Assembly (NCBI GenBank): GCA_018398585.1
Contig: JAGTTD010000001.1
Coordinates: forward strand, 7,318,501-7,382,500
Origin: Simmondsia chinensis
Taxonomy: Eukaryota > Streptophyta > Magnoliopsida > Caryophyllales > Simmondsiaceae
Direction: 5' to 3'
Length of the DNA: 64,000 nucleotides
This document shows positions 1-13,358 of this stretch, one piece after another; position 1 is the stretch's first letter, and the number at the start of each line of letters is the position of its first letter. A program made the position numbers and the translations under genes. The notes beneath the pieces are model-generated. The model saw only the letters and a list, made by a program, of their open reading frames with translations. It made no database searches and was not told the DNA's origin.

Positions 1-798
1 GCTGACAGTGTAGGATGGATGAGGGACCCATCTGGCATTTTCACTACTAAATCAGCATGGGAGATGATTTGCAGTCGGAGGGAGGAGGACTCCATCCATC
101 ATCTCCTTTGGTTTCAGCCTCACATCCCGAGGCACTCCTTCATTTTGTGGCTTGCCTCCTATGAGCGTCTACAGACATTTGACAGACTGCTGAGACATCG
201 AGTGCAGGATGTTCGGGCTCCTTGCATGTTGTGCGGGTCAGATGCTGAGTCGCATGACCATCTCTTCTTCACCTACAGCTACTCTGCTACTGTTTGGTCT
301 AGGATGTCCTCTCGCACCGCTTTTGCCTGGCCCACCCTTCCATGGCGCGATCTGGTTCAGTGGACTGTTATCAGGCTTCGTAGCTGCGGGGTGGATTGAA
401 TCCTTGCCCGCCTTTGTTTCTCAGCTATGGTTTAAATCCTCTGGTATGCGCGTAACCTGACGATTCATCGGTCCTAGTCTAGGCCTTCTACAGTCGTCAC
501 TGAGGAGATCACACAATTGGTCCGTAATCTTCTGATTGCTACCCCTATGCTTCGCGGTGCTCATCGCCACTCGCAGCTTCTGCAGGAGTGGGGGATTGAG
601 CATTAGCTTATTTGCCTTCATTTCTTGTTCTCTTTGTTTGATCATGTTGATCGTTGATACATCTTACTTTGTTTCTTTCTTTGATTGATTATTTGATGTG
701 GGCCTTCTGGCCTTGGCTTGGGGTATGCTCCTCGTAGACTTCTACATATATTTTTGATTATATATGGTATTTATTACTTATTTACTATAAAAAAAAAA
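1..798 (+). mobile_element. LINE (non-LTR retrotransposon) 3' end
   Basis: This is the 3' part of a plant L1-type LINE. Positions 19-399 encode the zinc-binding domain that follows reverse transcriptase (zf-RVT). It shows FTTKSAWEMI, then HSFILWLASYERLQTFDRL, then the CxxC...H motif in CMLCGSDAESHDHLFF. A frameshift near 390 moves the reading frame, and the typical LINE C-terminus continues to a stop at 604-606. A 3' UTR follows and ends in a run of A at 789-798, the usual L1-type tail. The element enters from outside the window, so its 5' part is unseen. The frameshift makes it a dead copy. Confidence 0.85.
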
Positions 799-806
799 GG
801 ATTCCA

Positions 807-1479
807 TGCTTTATTCATTTGCTAAAATTATTAAAAGTTCACAGCACTCAAAATACCAAGTTGGAGCGAGCTACTAAATGAATGCTCATGCCCTCCATTA
901 CTAGTCTAGCAGTACACTAGGTGGGCGCGACTCCTCGAGGAGAGCGTTCATTTGTGAATTACAAGGTTAGATATCTTATTATAGACTATGCAGGAAAAAC
1001 GGGTGCGGTCATGCCGACGTGGAGTACTTGGACTTGTATGGATGTCGAGGAAGCAGTGTACACTTGACTAGGGTCTACAATAGCCTCCACGAGGAGCTCC
1101 GTTGTATAACCTTAGAGGCTGAGGGAAAAGTCGTGTGTTAAGTATATTTAGTAAAGAGTTTACCAGAAAACGTATTTATTGAGAAATGTTCTCACCCTTA
1201 AGATATCTCAATTTGGCCTCACCGACAGGGAGTTTTCGGTAGTTCGGTTGGGTCGCCACGGCATACTTGTTTACAATTTTGATTTCAAACTTATTGTTAT
1301 CTCATGCATTGCGATCAATATTGGTATGTATGTTACTTGTTTATTCTGTTTTGCTCGCTGTGATTTAATATGTCTTTCTACATGTGGAGCACTGGGAGAT
1401 GCTCAGAAGTTCAAAAAGAACATTTTAGAACGTTGGACTAGACTAAAGAGTTAGCCAGTTATAAGATTCGAACATTAGA
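807..1479. other. unassigned sequence between LINE and Copia
   Basis: I recognise no gene here. A 91-codon ORF at 1179-1454 has no recognisable motif. This could be the decayed 5' part of the Copia element that follows, but no primer binding site or LTR end is visible. Confidence 0.3.
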
Positions 1480-4198
1480 TGTTGAATGTTTTCTAATATT
1501 AGATACTTTAAAATTAAACTATAGTAGAGATGATTAGATATTTGAAAGAAGTGTTTGATTAGAGAACTAGTAGTGTACGAATAGCTCATGAGAAAGATGA
1601 TAGACACAAGATTGCGTTAAGAAAGTTTAGTTCAAGAATGTGTCATAGATTGATGGCTTATCTAATTGAATTGAAATTCTTGATACGAACATTGATAACC
1701 AATCTCAATAGGATATAATCCTAACTTGTCTATGAAGATCTTTCAATCGGTTTAGGCTGGATACATTAAGTAATAGAGATTGCTCATTGTCTGAAGTGAT
1801 GAAAAGTACAACTTGTGAGAAAATGTGTCATCAGAACTAAGGGAAGAGTTCACTTAGTGTAAACATCTATCTCAAGAATTAGGAACCTAAAGAGGGTAAA
1901 GTAAAACTTGAGTCGAAATAGTTTTGTTTCTTTTATAATAGTACTGGACTTTGAAAGGAATTGTCTAGGTACTTAGATACTATTATTGCCAAGACCGAAA
2001 GTCAACATGGCAGAGTATTTGTTATCCTTTCTCCTCTAGTTGTGACTACCAGGTAGTTTACTAGTGTTCTGGTGAATGGGTTTTCAGTCAGGGTATCAAG
2101 AGATAGTAATTTAAGTTAGGGAATGTAGTTTTAAATTTGAGTAACTATCTAAATGTACTTTAGAAATTTGATTTCTACTTACTATTTATTTTCAAATAGT
2201 TTTCAGTTATTTTCTAAAAATATAGATTGATAGTTGTATAAATAAAATGTTTATTTAAAGGGTACATTGGTGAATGGTTGACTTATTTTAATCATAACTA
2301 TGTTAATGACAATTTATTAGTCTAATACAAACTGGGTTGTGTAGCTATATAAAAGAAGAATTTCCTGAAGTCAATAAAAGCTTTTGAGTGGCATTTGATC
2401 TTAGGTCGCATTATTCTAGTGTGATTCAAAGCTGGTTTGATTTATCTTATGGGATCATTAAGTACTAAAATGATAACTGGTATGAAAATCATGTTTGAAT
2501 TAGTGGTGACTGAGAAAGACTTTAAGAGTAAAGGAGCAAGAGCCACTAAGCTGCTAGAACTTGCTCATAAAATGTTTATGGATTGTTAAGAGTTTGAGTG
2601 ATCAGAAGAGAATAGTATTTCATAAAATGTTTATGAATGACTACTCAATAAGTTGATATATGGATATACCGATAAGGACTGAAGTTTTTCAATCCTTTAA
2701 AAAGTTCAAATAATTGAAGACTAAAGTTGGGGTCAGTAAGGTAATTATATCAAGTCACTTTAATTAGATCAAAGTGGTGGTTTCCGAAGAATTCTTATTT
2801 TTCCTTATTACGAAGACTTGTAGAAAGTATCAATAATATTTTATTGAATATGGTAAGATTCATATGCAGAGTTCTATCTGCATATCAAAAGGTTTGTTAT
2901 GTAAGAGGTTTTAGAAAGTGTTCTAAAAGCACAACAAATAGCTTGTGTTGGATAGATTAACTGTATGAGATTTGTGTCTCAATAGCATGATACAACTTAT
3001 AGTGTAAATGATGTATTAGATATATCTTCAAATAGGTTAATGTCACACTAGGTACGTGAGAGCTTTGGTATTGTGGGAGGATGGTCAAGGTCACTTGACA
3101 AATTCATGTCTTCAATCTTAACGGTTAAGCAGGATGGTGAATCTGATCCTTTAGACTATAATGAAACTCTTATGTATAAAGATGTAGACCAATTGGTTAA
3201 GGCAATAAAAGTTAAGTAAAATTAATTATATTTTAACTAACTCTGGGAACTTATAGAGGCGTTGAAAGACATTAAGTCCATCAGATTTGATCTGAATGGA
3301 TCTAAAAGAATAAAAGAGTTGTGTGGATGAGATGGTTGAGACCTTCCAGATTAGATTGATGGCAGTGTTATACCCTGAAGGAAGGAATCTTCTTTGATGA
3401 AACCTTCTAGCTAGATGCTATGCTTAAGTCCATAATGATACTCTCATCCATTGTATTTAATATGATGAGATACAATAAATTAAAATCAAGACGACATTTT
3501 CTAAATGGTCATCTTGAAAAAGTTATGTATATGATACAACTAGACAAGTTTGTTGCCAAGGGTCAGAAGCATATAGTGTGCAAACTGAGGAAATATATTT
3601 TTAGACTTAGATAAGCATTGTGTTCACTGAATAGTTGATTTGATGATGGCTAGTCAAGTCCTAGGGAGTTGAATCAAATGGTTAGTGAGCCATGAGTGTG
3701 CATGTGAGATGCCTAGAAAGTAGTGACTTTCTAAGTGTATTATATAGAGGTGCCATTCTGCACGTTGAGAATGGTGTAGAATTATCATAAGCTACTAAGA
3801 TTTAAATGTCCAATTAGTTTAAGATGAAGGAACCAAGATGAGCACAATATAGTCTTAAGGTCAAGCTTTTTAGTGAGATTTCAAGAAAGGATGTTCAATT
3901 TTATGGCTCGTTTGTCTTAAAAGGAAATTTAGACGTCCGACGTCTGAAATCCATTTTACCTTTGTAGTGGGAGTCATTAGATAGTAAAGAGTAAATAAGT
4001 ATTGTATTTACTTGACAGCTGTGAAGTTGTTGAGTAAACTAGATGACCCAGAAAGTTCCTTCTAGATCAAAATTTGTGAGCAAAGAAATGAGACAGTGAG
4101 AGACAGGCATTGCTAAAGTTTATAGTCAACTAGTTGACGGATCCCTAGGGGATAGTTATACAATGCAAGGTTGATTGGGTTTATAACAAGTGGGAGAT
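1480..4198 (+). mobile_element. degenerate Copia internal region (element 1)
   Basis: This is badly decayed Ty1/Copia pol sequence, full of stops and frameshifts. The clearest part is reverse transcriptase at about 3240-3640. The ORF at 3420-3614 contains FLNGHLEKVMYMIQLDKF and VCKLRKYIFRLR, matching the Copia RT block that normally reads FLNG.LEE.VYM.QP.GF ... VCKL.KS.YGL. Integrase and RNase H are too eroded to place. The region ends in a purine-rich tract at about 4188-4197 directly before the 3' LTR, which fixes the orientation as plus. Confidence 0.7.
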
Positions 4199-5918
4199 CG
4201 TTGGAATTGGTGTCCTGAAAAACGCAATTAATTAGTTTTAAATATTAAATAAATAAAAATATTTTATTTATTTTTTGTTCGATTATGTTTTACCAGTCAA
4301 ATATGCATGTGATTGTTTTCTAAAACATTTTATGAGATGGATATAGTCCAAGATAACATGTCAGGTTTGGTTTAAATGGTCAATGAGATTGAACCACATA
4401 TATACTTAGATCAAACTAGTGATATGTTTTCAAAGTATGTTCGTAATCGATGATAAATTTGGACAACTTGTCTGATAAGACTATAATATGACACTTTTGA
4501 TTACTTATCTCAGTCATATAGATAGGGATCCCAGAGTATTATGTTGGTGTTGTCAATAAGATTGGAACATTGTGCAAGATGACCTGAATTATTTGCTACT
4601 TAACTGCCATAAGAAATAATTAATTATGTAAGATGATAACTTTGAATCTAGGAAATAGCCTGAACTCATGCATGGATTATTCGTTGCTTTGATGTGATAA
4701 AAGGATAAGTCAAAGTGCATTGACTTAAATATCACGTGTGTTGGGTAACAGCATGAAATGTAGAGGAAACAATTGTTTCACATCGAATCTATAGTCTCTA
4801 ACGAGATAAAATTGATTGCAAATATACGAACAAACTCTAGAATCTTTGCCTAAAGTATTCCATATGTTTGACATTTTGAATTGATACGGAAATTGTTTCT
4901 ATATTATTTAATTGTTCGAGAAGGGCGAGTCAAGAACTACAGCACAGAGATGAGAGAAAAGTAGCGATAGTAATTAAAGTTACTTTTGCTCACGTATATT
5001 TAATAGAGGAGTTAATTATCGTAATAAAAGTTATTTGGAAAATTCTTGAATGAATATATTTAATTCTAAAGTACACTAAAACTTATTTAGTGGAATTAAG
5101 TTTTAGTAAATGGTAATCAATTGTAATCATAAGATGGTAATCAGATTCGATCCATTTGGAGCTAGAGTTATATTATCCCTGAGGTCTTTCTGCAAGCCTC
5201 AACTTAAGCACTGCTTGAAAATATTTAAAAATAAATTAATGAGATGAATTATTTAATTATGAGATAAATAAAATTTTTATGCTAAATAAATATTAATGAG
5301 ATGATTATATAATGGGTTAAATATTGTAGTTTAAACAAAAAACAGTACATATATATTATAAAAATGTTAAAAGAGTCGTGAGAAAGATATAGAATTAGGT
5401 TTTGGAACCTAGTTTTCTCCCATGACAAAAACTCTAAAATTGTTACAGGGTTTTCTAAATTGTTATTTAGCGTAATTTTTCTCAAAATTTTTTTTTTGGA
5501 AAGATTAAAGGAAAAATGCTTTTCTAAAATTTTTCCTAAATTAAATATTTTGGACACCCACACTCTCAGTGCTAAAAGTGGTCATTGTGAAGAAAACCTT
5601 AAGGTGTCAAGAAACCTTCTTCCAATTTCAGGTCTTCAAGTTAGAATCGGAATTCGTATTTCTGGTATGTTTAATTGAATATGTGATATTTAATTAGATT
5701 TTCCTTTATTTTGTTTATTTTACATGCCACATTTGTACTTGTTTTATTTGATGTTTTACGATTATCATATTAAGAACGTATTAGAGTAAGATATTGATCT
5801 AATTAAATAGTTTAACTAGACCGAGGCTTTGGAATTAAAATTAAGAAATTTAAATTGGTTTTCCGATGCGCCCGCTCACGCCAATCTAGGGAAACATTTT
5901 TGAAATATATTCCCAACA
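4199..5918 (+). mobile_element. Copia LTR, 3' LTR of element 1
   Basis: About 1.72 kb of non-coding sequence is bounded by inverted LTR ends: CGTTGG (one change from TGTTGG) at 4199 and CCCAACA ending at 5918. A purine tract lies immediately upstream. Copia pol sequence of a different element continues directly after 5918, so this LTR marks the right edge of an insertion. No matching 5' LTR was found in the window. Confidence 0.6.
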
Positions 5919-8900
5919 AACAATTTTACAGTCAAACTTGATTTGGACCATTTTTGTTTTCAAGACAAAGCTACGGCAACACCCCTTCTACAAGTGCTCA
6001 GCAACGGACCACTTTACAGCTTCTCACCACACATGACTAGACCTATTACTTAGGCGTGTTTGGGGACCTTTGGCATCAACATTTAGGACACGTAAGTAGT
6101 AATGTTTTGAGCATTTTATATAAATGCAATATTATTTCTTCCTCTCGTTTTTCAAACACTTGTCACATATGTTGTTTAGGCAAGGCTCACCATTTACCAT
6201 TTCAACGAGTAATACATTCTAGTAATGCACCTTTACAAATAATTCACTGTGATGTGTGGCAACCTCCCATGCATTCTACGCCTACATATAAGTACTATGT
6301 AATTTTTGTAGATGATTTCTCTCGATTTACTTGGCTATATCTGATGCAGCAAAAATCTAAAGTCTATGATAATTTCACCAATGTTAAAAAACCTTGACCA
6401 ATTTGACTTGAAAATCAAAAATTTTCAAAGTGATGGAGTTCGGAATTTGACCATAAGAGCATGGCTAGTCTATGTCATAGCTATGATATTCATTTTCATC
6501 TATTATGTCCTGCTACTCCACAACAAATTGGGGTGGAGGTTGCAAACATCGGCATTTACTTGAAATAGCATGAAAACTTTTAATTCAGCTAAACTACCCT
6601 TTGTCCATCTTATCTCCCTTTGAAAAACTTTTGCACAAAATTTTGGATTATAAAATTTTTCGAGTTTTTAGGTGTGAGTGTTACCCCAACCTCAGACCCT
6701 GTGCTGCTCATAAATTAGCCCCTCGAGCCACACCTTTTATCTTTTTAGGCTATGCTGCTCACTATGAAGGTTACGGATGCCTCGACCCCAAGACAAATCA
6801 AATTTATGTAAATTGTGATGTCATATTCAATGAGCAAAGTTTTCCCTTTTGTGAATTAACTCAAGTCCCTATGTCAACCGGCTTATACTCTAATTCACTT
6901 ACTTGCCCTTGTTCCCATAGTCTCAACACAACCAAGGATATACCCCATGAGAGGATACCCGGCATCACAATCCTCCACTAATTCAGGCAGTGTCACTGCC
7001 GACACCAACCGTGTAACCAACTTCCCAACCCCTGCTGCCATTGCTAAAGAATCTCCTACCATGGACATCGATAGGACACCGTCGCCTACCCCCACCCAAG
7101 CAGCAGACACCTACACCCCCCTTGCACTCACCCGAGCCATTGTGCATGGGATCCTCGCTGAGGAACTAACCTAGCCGCAGCACCATGTAGTCCCCCACCC
7201 GACACCTGACTGCAGGGGCCTTATCGAGGACCACCCACAGCAACCCCTTACCTGTACAATCACTAGCAGCCCTTAGCCAGATGCACCACAAACGTTCATC
7301 CATTGCGCACTAGACTTAAAGGTATTCGTAAAACAAATTACCCTTTGTCCTTAATATCTATCGCAATATTTTAAGAACCAACATGCTATTCTCAGGCAAT
7401 AAAGGACCCTCAATGGCAAGAAGTCATTGCTGATAAATTCAAAGATTTAATTCAAAATCACACATGGGACTTAGTCCCTTATGACTCATCTAAGAACCTC
7501 GTAGGAAGTACTTGAAAATACCGAGTAAAGTATAAAGCAAGTGGTTCCATTGATTGCTTCAAAGCCCGCCTTATGGCATAAGGATTTCATCAGCGTGAAG
7601 GGATTACTTCCAGGAAATCTTTAGCCCCGTAGTCACACCCGCTATTGTTCGCTTCATACTTCCATTTGTTGTTTCTCATAACTGGCCCATACACCAACTT
7701 GATGTTAAAATGCTTTCCTACATGGTTTCTTAAAAGAAGAAGTTTCCATGAAGTAACCACAAGGTTTTATTCAGTCAAAATTTCCAACTCATGTGTGTCG
7801 ATTGTGCAAGACCCTCTATGGCCTAAAACAAGCACCCAGCTCCTAGTTTCAATGGTTCAACTCTTTTCTTCTAAGTCTCAGATTTAAATGTAGTCCCTCC
7901 TTGTTCATTCTCAAATCCTATAACTCGTCATTTGCCCCGTACTCTATATTGATGACATCATCTTAACAGGATCATCAAATGCTCCACTCACAGATCTCAT
8001 CCAAAACCTCTCTTCCCAGTTTGCAATGAAAGAACTAGGACGCCTACATTACTTCCTAGGAATAGAAGCAAAACAAACACCTTCAGGCCTCTTTCTCACC
8101 AACCAGTGATACACTGTTACTAACAAAAACCAACATCCAAGATGCCAAATCAATCAAAAATCCCTTCCCGGCTTGAGCATACCTCTCGCTCAATGATGGG
8201 GACCTACTAGCAGACTTCATGGAATTTTAGAGTGTCATTGGTGCAATTCAATACTTGGCTATGACTCATAATTGACATATGTTGTGCGGTTAACCTTGTT
8301 TCTCAATTTATGCATGCTCCTAGGACTTACCATTGGCATGTTGTTAAGCAGATCCTTTGATACCTCAAAAGCACTCCCAACCACGGACTAATCCTGTTTC
8401 CTAGACCTTGCAACGCCATAATACACAGATGCTGATTGGGGAGGCTGTCCTATCACCCGTCGCTCAACAACTGGGTTTGCACTTTTCCTTGGAACCAATC
8501 TCATCTCATGGCAAGCTAAGAAGCAACCTACTGTCTCCAAGTCTACCACATTATCTTAAAACCGGGCTGTTACAAAAGATGTTGGTGAATGTTATTGGAT
8601 CCGCTACCTGATGCTGGATCTTGGTCTCAAACACTCTGGACCCGTTACTTTATATTGTGACAATGTCTGTGCTTCCTATCTTGCCACCAATCCCTTCTCA
8701 AATGATCGCAATAAACATGTTGACATTGACTTCCATTATGTTCAAGAAAAGGTGGTTAAATTACAGGTGATCTTCAAGTCCTCTACACTCCAACCACAAA
8801 ACAAATTGTTGACATCTTTACTAAAGGACTCATGCGGATCACTTCAACTGCCATAACCACAATTTGCACATGGTTCCACCTTGTCCAACTTGAGGGAGCC
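5919..8900 (+). mobile_element. degenerate Copia pol (element 2)
   Basis: These are remnants of a second Ty1/Copia polyprotein on the plus strand, broken by stops and frameshifts. In order: the pre-integrase region with DLWHQHLGHVSSNVLSILYK and a CxxC pair (about 6060-6200); the integrase core with IIHCDVWQPPMHSTPTYK and YYVIFVDDFSRFTWLYL (6230-6350); the integrase C-terminal part with RVFRCECYPNLRPCAAHK (6650-6850); reverse transcriptase from about 7380 (QWQEVIADKFKDLIQNHTW) to the active-site region near 7940, reading YIDDI; and an RNase H remnant at 8611-8856 (LYCDNVCASYLATNPF). The N-terminal gag and protease are absent because element 1 is inserted at the left boundary. Confidence 0.8.
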
Positions 8901-9070
8901 TGGTCGTGTAGCTAGAATGGGAAAGTCTTTTCTACCCTTAGACATACTTATATGACCCAAGGGCACCACTATATTTTTCTAATCTTGGTCTCCTTGTACA
9001 GGGAGGTCTTATGTTTTCATTCTCTCATTCATTCAATAAGAGTTCTAAAGATGTTTTCTTATATTTCACA
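8901..9070 (+). mobile_element. putative short 3' LTR of Copia element 2
   Basis: A purine-rich tract (tgagggagcc, 8891-8900) follows the RNase H remnant. The sequence from 8901 begins TG and ends CA at 9070, giving a short LTR of about 170 bp. There is no second copy to compare, so the boundaries are inferred. Confidence 0.4.
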
Positions 9071-9323
9071 GTGGGCTTCATAACCCATGTATGGCCCCCC
9101 TTTTTTTATATATAATGCTAAGGCAACAAAATATTTTCATAACTAGGACCAACTAATACTTGGAGAGAGGAGCACTGAATCCAATCTCATGCTTGTAGGT
9201 GAGTAGTTTAATTACTACACTAAATTTGACCCAACAGCATATGTGAGACTTCGAATGTAGGAAGTAATCGAAAGAGTCACAAACATCTAGGATAATGCTC
9301 AACATCACTATGCTGTGGATTTT
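9071..9323. other. intergenic spacer, no gene seen
   Basis: This is AT-rich sequence between the Copia end and the SINE insertion. No coding motif is visible. Confidence 0.4.
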
Positions 9324-9348
9324 TGACAGCAAATTTACCATGTTATAT

Positions 9349-9505
9349 ACAACAACAATAATAAACTCAGCGCCTGCAAGAGCTCCCACAAAAGCAGGGT
9401 CGGGGGGCAAATGTAAGTAGCCTTCACCCTTCAGGGGCCTACCCTGAAGAGAGGCTGTTTCTGAGGACTCCCAACTTGAGAAGCTGGTCCATAGCATAGA
9501 GCATG
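9349..9505 (-). mobile_element. Au-like SINE (5'-truncated), minus orientation
   Basis: On the minus strand this 157-bp segment contains the conserved SINE 3' domain: tcctcagaaacagcctctc, a short hairpin, then gaccctgctt and gggagctc, ending in a GTTGTTGT-type tail. It is flanked by a 25-bp target duplication, 9324-9348 and 9506-9530, beginning tgacagcaaattta and nearly identical. That shows true retroposition. The tRNA- or 5S-type head is missing or truncated. Confidence 0.75.
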
Positions 9506-9530
9506 TGACAGCAAATTTACAGTGTTATAT

Positions 9531-9973
9531 GATTTTGATAATATATGATTTTGTAAGCTCAAATATGTTTTTTTTTTTTTTTTTGGATTTTAATAAATAT
9601 ATTGTGGTGAATATGTGACACATCAACATCTTCCACGGGACAATTCATAGATTATGACAAAGTTTCACCTAACTCAAATTGAAGGTACCTAGTGCGGATG
9701 ACAACATGTCGGCTTTAGGTCAGATTTGCTTTCATCTAGATCTACCCAGAAAAACTCAACCGAGCCTTAATCCAAAAGACCCATTTATTTATTTAAAAAT
9801 TAGCACAAATCTAAATCCATCAAATGCAGTAGATATGTAATCAAGACCACAACCCATTTAGAAACTAGAACAAATTGTAGTATCATACAGGAATATTAAT
9901 GAGCATAACAATAATAATGAATAACAATATAGCAAAAGCCAATATTTTGGAAAATCTAAAATGATGATGATGA
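9531..9973. other. AT-rich intergenic, no gene seen
   Basis: A poly(T) run lies near 9570-9585. I see no coding feature. Confidence 0.4.
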
Positions 9974-10810
9974 AGAATTATAGAAAACCCACTCTCTTTT
10001 AAAAAGTAAGAAGTTTAAGTGTTCGATGTTATTTTCAAAATAATTTTTTTTAGAGAAAAAATAAAGGTTTTAAGTTTTTAGGCAAAAGATATGAGTTTTT
10101 ATGTTTTTAGACAAAAGAAAAGAGGGTTTTTGATATTTGCATCAACATAATTATTTTAATTTAGAAGAGGATAAAATATATTTAAAATTTCCATAAAAAA
10201 TATTATAAGATAAAATATAATAGTTTTCTTTTAAAAAAAATTTTCAAAATTTCAAAATTAAAAATTAAAAATATGAAATTAAAATTTTAAAAACATTATG
10301 TATAAAAAGAATTTTATTTTGGAAAAAACTTGAAAACCAAAGTTTAAAAAATATTATTATATTTTTCAAAAAATTATTTTTCAATAATTTTTTTGAATTT
10401 TTTAGATTTGAATATTTTTGCAATTTCATATTTAATAATCTAAATATAAATTATTTTTTAAAAATATTAAATTTTATCTTGTAAATTTTTTCTATCAAAA
10501 TTTCAACAATATTTTATCATTTATTTGACTCATAATGTCATTACCTTAATAAATTAGAATAATTATTTTTATAAAATTAGAAAACCTCTCTCAATTTTTT
10601 CCTAAAAAGATAGAAAAGCCCTAATATTTTTCTAAAAACATTAAATCTCTGTCTAAAAATAAAATCAAACCCCTAGCCTCCCCATTTTTGAGGGGCACAA
10701 TGACCATAACAAGTTGATTTGGGATAAAGTAAGGGATTAATTGTTTAGCTTTGTCTGTGATGAGATTTTCTATCATTAAAGCAAAAAAAGTAGGTTTTCT
10801 GCTATTTACC
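9974..10810. mobile_element. foldback-like element with long terminal inverted repeats, copy A
   Basis: The left half of this AT-rich block reappears, imperfectly, as the reverse complement in the right half, with the centre near 10330. The ends also pair: the right end, read backward, gives ggtaaatagcagaaaacc, close to the left end gaattatagaaaaccc and to the end of the 20650 copy. No transposase is present. The structure fits a foldback or MULE-derived non-autonomous element. Confidence 0.5.

Positions 10811-10873
<63 letters not shown>
10811..10873. repeat. (AAT)n microsatellite
   Basis: About 21 uninterrupted trinucleotide repeats begin at the right edge of foldback copy A. The same position in the other copies holds shorter AAC/AAT runs. 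Confidence 0.9.
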
Positions 10874-12187
10874 GTACTAATACAATATTAGCCAATTATT
10901 CAGAAAATCCTAACAAGTATTATTTATATATAAACTTTTAAATAATAGTTATCACAGAAAAAGCAATATCATAATTTGAGAACAAGCCCCAAAATATTAA
11001 CACAATAAAAAATTTTGTGAAATCTAGTTGAAGGCGTTGAAGACTCCAAATTTATTGAATGTAAAATTTCATCCTCAATTAATATAATTTCGGGTTGGAT
11101 TTGAGTCGAGTTTGATGAATGCAAACCCAACCTAACGCATGACCTATTTGTCAACGTTCGAATTTAAATCTATTTAAAACTCATTTTAAACATCGAAGTC
11201 CACCATAAATTAATTGGGTTGCATGGATATTCATTGGGTTTCAGTGCAATTATCAATCCTAGCACCTAGATGATAAAACTATAAAAAATAATAGTTTTTA
11301 TTAAAATAGTAGAATATTAGCCGGAACACATTAATTATAAATTTTTGAGTTTTAAGATACCGAAATGATTATTTTTTTGGGGAAAATTATGTATTAATAC
11401 CATATTTGTAATCTTAACTTTTCTACTAAAAAGATGAGATAATTTTTAATCCAAAATTTATATTTATTTAATAAAATAGTTTATATACTAGTGTAAAATG
11501 GTGTAAGATTAGTCATTATTTGTTGGTAATCCCAACCTCCATCACTATTCCCCTAATACCACAATGTTTTGAAACTGGTAATGAAGAAAAGTTAGGTGAC
11601 AGTTCCATTTATATCCGTACATGTTTCGGTTTGAAATATTTTATTCAATATATATAATTTTTGGACTAATAATCTATTTAATAAATTTCTAAACTAAAAA
11701 ATAATATAAGTACCTTATGATACTAATTTATAATATTTTCTTTTTTGATAGGTAAGAAGTTGGTATAATGTGGGAAGTATAAATAACTTAGCAATTTCAG
11801 AATTCTTCAAAATGCATGAAGTAACTTATCCGACTTCTTGTATAAGTTTTAATTCCTTTATTTTTAACAAGCTTCACCAATAAAGTTTTATTTTCCATCA
11901 CATCAATCAAACATTTTATACTTATTTCCTAGGAAGTTGACACGAGGATTCAATTTTTGTAAAATATAACTTCCCGTATGAATTTAATTCATGTGGCAAT
12001 CAAACGAGGCCTTATTTCTGCAAATTTCTGAATTTTTTCCTAACTACCACCATTATGAGTTAAAAAAAAAAAAAAAAAAAAAACAGAGTCGTGGGATATT
12101 GTTTGATATAGATTGGTCAACGACACTATGACAAAGGCTTTATTCATTTCATGGAAATTACCACCCTAATAGTCTCAATTTTTAATG
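10874..12187. repeat. AT-rich repeat unit, copy A
   Basis: This non-coding segment is homologous in order to 18190-19340 and to 21690-22760. Shared landmarks include cataatttgagaacaa, gaaatctagttgaaggcg-type sequence and gatattgtttgatatagat. It is therefore a multi-copy repeat rather than a gene. A MITE of the cctcgtttgg family sits inside it. Confidence 0.6.
11746..12013. mobile_element. MITE of the ggcctcgtttgg family
   Basis: The right end reads caatcaaacgaggcctt, the reverse complement of the left terminus seen in the better copies at 18884, 19848 and 22313. The left end of this copy is eroded. No coding capacity is present. Confidence 0.45.
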
Positions 12188-12690
12188 TTGGGAAAATCAC
12201 ACAATCAAGCACAAATTACAGTGTAAAATCAACAAAAGAATATTGAAACAACACACCGATATTTACATGGAAACCCTCTCTTAACTAGAGGGAAAAAACC
12301 ACAGACCCAACAGGTGCCTCAATCCATTATAAAATTTAAGAATTACAATCTCTAATTATAACTCCCTGCCCCATACAATCCGTCATCAATCATCATTAAT
12401 GTGACTATTGCATAGTAAGTCACCAACCCTTTCCAAGTGTAACTACTGCAAGGCAAGTCACCAACCCTCCTCAATGTAGCTTCTGCACGACGAGCCCCGA
12501 ACCCTCTCAAAGTAACTACTGCAAGGCGGATCACCTACCCTTCTCAATGTAACTATTACACGGCGAGTCACCAACCATTTTCAATGTGTAGATTCTTCAT
12601 GGTGAGCCACCAACCTTCCAACACGTAGTTTTGGATAGAGAAAGCTACAAACTCTCATCAACGCTTCTCAATCAATATACCTCTCAATCT
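12188..12690. mobile_element. LTR-like insertion, partial
   Basis: The segment starts TGTTGGGAAAATCAC and interrupts repeat unit A: the homologous repeat resumes after about 12690. It contains typical plant LTR text (acatggaaaccctctct ... gggaaaaaaccac) and a minisatellite. No clean right terminus or target duplication was found, so it is probably a truncated solo LTR. Confidence 0.45.
12399..12618. repeat. 37-bp minisatellite, about six units
   Basis: Units resemble gtaactactgcaaggc followed by gagtcaccaaccctc and ctcaat. Six degenerate copies lie in tandem. They are inside the LTR-like insertion. Confidence 0.75.
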
Positions 12691-12944
12691 GAAAATATTT
12701 TAAGATTTAAATATTTTATAACTTATGTATTCTAAAATTTTAAATTTTTATCAATCAAATGTGCTTTTGTTAAATTTGATATATTTTGTTTGAAAAATGC
12801 TAAAGTGAAATATGATTTTGAAATATATAACAAGTTAAAATTGGTGATTTTTTGTTGAAAAATATTAACATGACAATATAACTTCAACAATTGATAAGTA
12901 GTTTACATAAAAACTAACTTGATGAATTTTTGCTCAAATAATTA

Positions 12945-13316
12945 AAATTGGGGTGGGAAGTGGGGATGAAAATTCCTCAGGACAGTTTGGTAAACAAAAA
13001 TGAATTTTTGAAAGTGGGAATGAGCTAATGGGAATAACTTTTGGGGAGTGCGATCACTCCCACTTTGTTTAGTATATTGTAAAATGGAGATGAGAATGAA
13101 ATTAAAATAATCATTCCCATATTGTTGACCAAAATATTCTTCAATAAATTTTAGTGTAATAATAATCAAAACAATAACAACAAAACAACATCAATAACGA
13201 CAACAACAATAATAATAATAATAACAACAACGACTACTACTACTACTACAATAAGTATAGTTGCAATATTAATATTATTATTAGTAGTATTATAATAATA
13301 ATAATATTTATTCAGA

Positions 13317-13358
<42 letters not shown>

